Source: Treponema sp. (lineage in GTDB: Bacteria > Spirochaetota > Spirochaetia > Treponematales > Breznakiellaceae). Taken from it: a stretch of 10,347 bases of DNA. Positions 7,895 to 10,347 of the stretch are shown one piece after another. The stretch is from assembly GCA_031273405.1 (NCBI GenBank), contig JAISRW010000007.1, positions 1 through 10,347 of the forward strand, in the 5' to 3' direction. Both the position numbers and the translations under genes were made by a program. How positions within the stretch are numbered: the stretch's first letter is position 1; every line of letters begins with the position of its first letter. The notes beneath the pieces are model-generated. The model made no database searches. It worked only from the letters and a program-made list of their open reading frames with translations, and was not told where the DNA came from.

Positions 7895-9329
7895 CAATAC
7901 CCCCGGATATTTCGACGGAGCCTTTCGCGGAAACAGCTACAAATACCGCGGCTCCCTTAATATTGTCCCTGCATACCAGCAGTACATTGCCCCCTCCCCT
8001 TAAAGCTATGAAGGCGGCGCATCCTTCCGGATCCTGGGCGGTAACGCCGCATTCCGGAAGATCTTTCCCTTTTAGTATATCAGAAAGGCGGCGCTTCTGT
8101 CCTGCCTTAAAAATAAAATCTCCATCCCGGCAACTCCGCAGGACCAGGGGAAACCGGGCAAAAAATCCCCTTTTCCCCAAAACCCCGGCGTATTCCCGTT
8201 CAGGCCGGAGAACCTCGAAAACCAGTCCTCCCTGGGGCGGAAAAGCGCCGCCTTTCAGCCTATAGGACCCTGGGGCTTTAATCAACAGCGAAAATCCCCG
8301 GTCAAAACATTCCCGGCCCGGCGGCTTTACCCGGAGACTGTCCTTTTCCCGTTCCAGCCTGACCGGCCCCAGATCGGCGGCCTTGTTTAAAACACCGGAA
8401 ACAGCCCGCCTCAGAACCGCCCGCCGGGGCAGGGCCGGCGCCTTTCCTTTGCCCCCGCCGGTCCGGCAGGAGGCGGCCAATAAATCGGCGGCCAAAAACA
8501 GGGCTTCTTCCCTGATTATAGCCGGCTCGGCGAAAAAAGCCTCCGCCCCGGTTTTTAGCGAGCCTCCGTCCGCTTCCCACAGGATGCGCCGACGAGCTTC
8601 GGCGGCCAAAAAGGCGGCGCTCAGGGCCTGGGTTTCGCTCAGGCCGAGGAGTCCCTTCCGCCAGGAAGGGAAAAATTCGTCCAGGCAGGGAACGAGCTTG
8701 AGGCGCACCCGGTTACGGAGAAACCGTATATCCCCGTTGGTGGAATCGGTACGGAAACTTACGCGCAGTTCTTCAAGATAGCGAAGCACATCGGCGCGGC
8801 TTAAATCCAGAAGGGGCCTGAGGACGGGCCCCCGCTCCCTGGGCATGGCCGCCAATCCCGCCGGCCCGGCCCCCCGGAGCATCCCCATGAGGAGGGTCTC
8901 CAGGCGATCGTCCCCGGTATGGGCCACAAGGATTCGGTCCGCCCCTATGCGGCGGCGCTCCCGGTTCCATGCCCGATGGCGGAAACGCCGGGCCGCGGCC
9001 TCCAGGCCCTCTCCGCTCCGGAGGGCTTCCCGGGCTATTCTCCCCGGGGCCGCGGAGACAACTCGGCAGGGGACCTTCAGGATGCCGCAGAGTTCCTCCA
9101 CCGCCCCGGCATCGGCCCGGCTTTCCTCCGGCGGCCTTATACCGTGCTCTACGTGAAGGCAATGGAGGACGAAGGGGAGCTCCCCGGATTTTCCCCTGTC
9201 CCGCAGGGCTGCCAGGCCCGCCAGCATGGCGGTAGAATCGGCTCCCCCCGAAACGGCGGCAAGAAACACCGTCCCCGCCGGTCTCGGAAGCCCCAGGCCA
9301 ACAGCAAGCGCCGCCTCAAAAGAATTCAT
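7887..9329 (-). CDS. tilS: tRNA(Ile)-lysidine synthase
   Basis: TilS attaches lysine to C34 of the CAU-anticodon tRNA-Ile using ATP, so the tRNA reads AUA rather than AUG; it is normally essential and cytoplasmic. The 480-residue protein has the PP-loop ATPase motif SGGADS (27-32), HVEHGIR (59-65), the segment EGLEAAARRFRHRAW, the AHTGDDRLET motif (136-145), MLRGAGPAGLAAMP and DSTNGDIRFLRNRVR, all diagnostic of the family. The C-terminal part (RRLSDILKGKDLP...GGGNVLLVCRD) fits the TilS C-terminal domain. Gln in the usual DDQxET is Arg here, which is uncommon but not catalytically decisive. No Shine-Dalgarno precedes the ATG. A TACAAT resembling a -10 element lies at 9397-9402 on the minus strand without a convincing -35. 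A small frame starting in repeat copy C ends just inside this gene and may couple its translation. Confidence 0.95.
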   Translation of the reverse strand: MNSFEAALAVGLGLPRPAGTVFLAAVSGGADSTAMLAGLAALRDRGKSGELPFVLHCLHVEHGIRPPEESRADAGAVEELCGILKVPCRVVSAAPGRIAREALRSGEGLEAAARRFRHRAWNRERRRIGADRILVAHTGDDRLETLLMGMLRGAGPAGLAAMPRERGPVLRPLLDLSRADVLRYLEELRVSFRTDSTNGDIRFLRNRVRLKLVPCLDEFFPSWRKGLLGLSETQALSAAFLAAEARRRILWEADGGSLKTGAEAFFAEPAIIREEALFLAADLLAASCRTGGGKGKAPALPRRAVLRRAVSGVLNKAADLGPVRLEREKDSLRVKPPGRECFDRGFSLLIKAPGSYRLKGGAFPPQGGLVFEVLRPEREYAGVLGKRGFFARFPLVLRSCRDGDFIFKAGQKRRLSDILKGKDLPECGVTAQDPEGCAAFIALRGGGNVLLVCRDNIKGAAVFVAVSAKGSVEISGGIDV

Positions 9330-9450
9330 GAGAACAGTGTACTATGGGATAAAAAACTCTACAACCGCAGACCATGTACCTGGATAAACCAAAAGAATTG
9401 TAACCACGATTCCAACACAAACTGCTAGCAGTTTGTTGCGCTTCGCGCAT
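9316..9450 (-). CDS. Possible 44-codon leader ORF starting in repeat copy C
   Basis: The repeat gives GAGGTTTTATG and a frame beginning MREAQQTAS, as in copy B. It runs out of the repeat across the whole 95-bp gap and ends at a TGA 11 bases inside tilS, in a different frame. tilS lacks its own Shine-Dalgarno, so termination-reinitiation coupling is possible. The peptide is Cys- and aromatic-rich and resembles nothing I know, so it may be a chance frame. Confidence 0.25.
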   Translation of the reverse strand: MREAQQTASSLCWNRGYNSFGLSRYMVCGCRVFYPIVHCSHEFF

Positions 9451-9595
9451 AAAACCTCAAAAATCGCTTTGCAGGCGATTTTTTACCTTACAAACTGCGT
9501 AAGGATGCCCAATAATCGTGGTTTTCATGACTTTTTTAGCAAAAAAGTCATGAAAACCCACAAGAGCAATCGGACCGAAGGTCCGCGGCTGCTAG
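9425..9595 (-). repeat. Interspersed CTAG-bounded hairpin repeat, copy C
   Basis: This 171-bp copy is bounded by CTAG (9425-9428 and 9592-9595). It contains TGCGC-TTC-GCGCA (9437-9449), the AAATCGC/GGCGATT hairpin with one wobble pair, and a perfect 18-bp hairpin with an AGC loop (9520-9537 with 9541-9558), which is the best-paired long stem of the family. The far inverted repeat is interrupted by a micro-palindrome. The CTAG next to L25 contains its TAG stop codon. The other end leaves a 95-bp spacer before tilS, so this copy is the only one not touching the downstream start. Confidence 0.92.
9570..9586 (+). repeat. 17-nt micro-palindrome nested in repeat C
   Basis: It reads TCGGACCGAAGGTCCGC, a 6-bp stem with a GAA loop, and interrupts the terminal inverted repeat. 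Copy B has just CA at this place (CAACAGGC), so the unit replaced two bases. The A2 fragment has a degenerate version at the same position, indicating a shared ancestor. Confidence 0.75.
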
Positions 9596-10245
9596 CCTTT
9601 GGACTCTTTGGCGTCCTTGGCTTCGCCTTCCGCGGCGGCGGGACCCGCGGCGGCGGCGGCGGCTTCTTCCGCGGTGGAAGCGGCGGCGGCCTCTTCTTTC
9701 GCGTACTTCACCAGGGCCACAACCTGATCGCCGGCGGATATGAGCTTTACCCCGTCGGCAAGGACTATGTCCCGAACATGGATGGACTGGTTCACCCCCA
9801 GACCCGATACATCGACTTCAATCCGCTCGGGCAGATCTTTGGGGAAACATTCCACTTCGATTTCGTGGAGGGGGAATTCCAGAATTCCCCCCTCCCGGAC
9901 GCCTGAAGGATTCCCCTTGAGATGTATAGAAACCCTGGCTCTCAGGAGAACGCCGCTTTCTACCTCGTAAAAATCCACGTGGAGGATGTTTCCGTCCATG
10001 ATATTCCGCTGGGTGTCTTTCACAAAGGCGTCATAAGCCTTTCCGTCCACTTCCACCTTGACAATGGTGCTTTCGGAAATGTTTTTGACCCTGCCGGCAA
10101 ATTCCTTGGCGTCCAAATCAATGGCAACAGCCTGGCCGGAACGCCCGTAAAGCACCGCCGGAATCCGTCCCGAGCGGCGTATGCGCCTGGATTCTCCCGA
10201 TCCCGTATTAGCCCGGTTCCGGGCCGCCAAAACAACCTGACTCAT
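9592..10245 (-). CDS. rplY: 50S ribosomal protein L25 / general stress protein Ctc
   Basis: The 217-residue product belongs to the L25/TL5/Ctc family, which binds 5S rRNA in the large ribosomal subunit. The N-terminal 5S-binding domain is clear (SGRIPAVLYGR at 25-35, then DGNILHVDFYEV), followed by the longer TL5/Ctc-type beta domain (LKGNPSGVREGGILE, LPERIEVDVSGLGVNQSIHVRDI). The last 35 or so residues are an Ala/Glu-rich, low-complexity tail, common in long L25 proteins. GGAG lies five bases before the ATG, which fixes the start. The tRNA-Gln gene ends only 26 bases upstream, so the two are probably transcribed together. The stop TAG is part of the CTAG end of repeat copy C. Confidence 0.96.
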   Translation of the reverse strand: MSQVVLAARNRANTGSGESRRIRRSGRIPAVLYGRSGQAVAIDLDAKEFAGRVKNISESTIVKVEVDGKAYDAFVKDTQRNIMDGNILHVDFYEVESGVLLRARVSIHLKGNPSGVREGGILEFPLHEIEVECFPKDLPERIEVDVSGLGVNQSIHVRDIVLADGVKLISAGDQVVALVKYAKEEAAAASTAEEAAAAAAGPAAAEGEAKDAKESKG

Positions 10246-10271
10246 ATATACTCCAATTCTGAAAAATCAGC

Positions 10272-10343
10272 CTGGGACGACAGGGTTCGAACCTGTGCAT
10301 ACCGGAGCCAAAACCCGGTGGCTTACCACTTGCCTACGTCCCA
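10272..10343 (-). tRNA. tRNA-Gln (anticodon UUG)
   Basis: The minus strand folds into a full cloverleaf of 72 nt. The acceptor stem TGGGACG/CGTCCCA pairs perfectly, the D-arm is GGCAAGTGGTAAGCC, the anticodon stem CCGGG/TCCGG holds loop TTTTGGC with anticodon TTG, and the T-arm is ACAGG-TTCGAAC-CTGTC. The U1-A72 start and G73 discriminator fit glutamine tRNA. CCA is not encoded (GCTG follows), so the CCA-adding enzyme is needed. Confidence 0.96.
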
Positions 10344-10347
10344 ATTC

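Noticed and set aside
1983..9595. Repeats as integron attC sites (some treponemes carry large integrons)
   Set aside because: The repeat ends do not show the attC core GTTRRRY/RYYYAAC, and the flanking genes are housekeeping genes rather than cassettes.
1983..9595. Repeats as a CRISPR array
   Set aside because: Copies are kilobases apart with genes between, too long and too variable, and no spacers of even size occur.
9330..9595. Missing pth gene between L25 and tilS
   Set aside because: pth often follows ctc in other bacteria, but one window cannot show loss. No frame here resembles peptidyl-tRNA hydrolase, and it may lie elsewhere in the genome.

Overview
The window carries a run of protein genes that are all transcribed from the minus strand, preceded by a tRNA. 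Read in the direction of transcription, from high to low coordinates, the order is: tRNA-Gln(UUG), ribosomal protein L25/Ctc, repeat copy C, tilS, ftsH, repeat copy B, an exported helical-repeat protein with Asp-rich DxDxDG motifs, an HtrA-like protease with a probable lipoprotein signal, repeat copies A1 and A2, a soluble protein fusing FlhB-like and FlhA-like export-gate domains, and the first codons of one more gene at the window edge.

The organism is most likely a spirochaete, possibly a Treponema relative. I infer this from the flagellar/type III export domains, the relaxed lipobox on the protease and the general protein style. No rRNA or species marker is present, so this is a family-level guess. 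The DNA is GC-rich inside genes and AT-rich inside the repeats.

The housekeeping part (about 5.9-10.3 kb) is conventional. It holds a tRNA gene without encoded CCA, L25, the tRNA-Ile lysidine synthase TilS and the membrane AAA+ zinc protease FtsH, and tilS and ftsH overlap by 8 nt. The accessory part (1-5.9 kb) contains an exported protein whose stop overlaps the start of an envelope serine protease (also 8 nt), suggesting they act together in the envelope. It also contains the unusual export-gate chimera. This chimera joins a predicted helical N-terminal region, an FlhB cytoplasmic domain with its NPTH autocleavage motif replaced, and a nearly full FlhA cytoplasmic domain. It has no transmembrane segments.

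The second striking element is an interspersed repeat of roughly 158-188 bp, bounded by CTAG, with imperfect terminal inverted repeats and internal hairpins whose stems covary between copies. Copies sit at three gene junctions, all in the same orientation, and each abuts a stop codon. The end facing the downstream gene carries a Shine-Dalgarno-like sequence and an ATG. In copy B this start is in frame with the next gene and supplies an alternative N-terminus. Within the repeats is a second-order 17-nt micro-palindrome that appears at different positions in different copies. The pattern is best explained as a MITE-like element, perhaps IS630/Tc1-like given the CTAG ends, that has been domesticated or tolerated as an intergenic RNA-structure and translation-start module.
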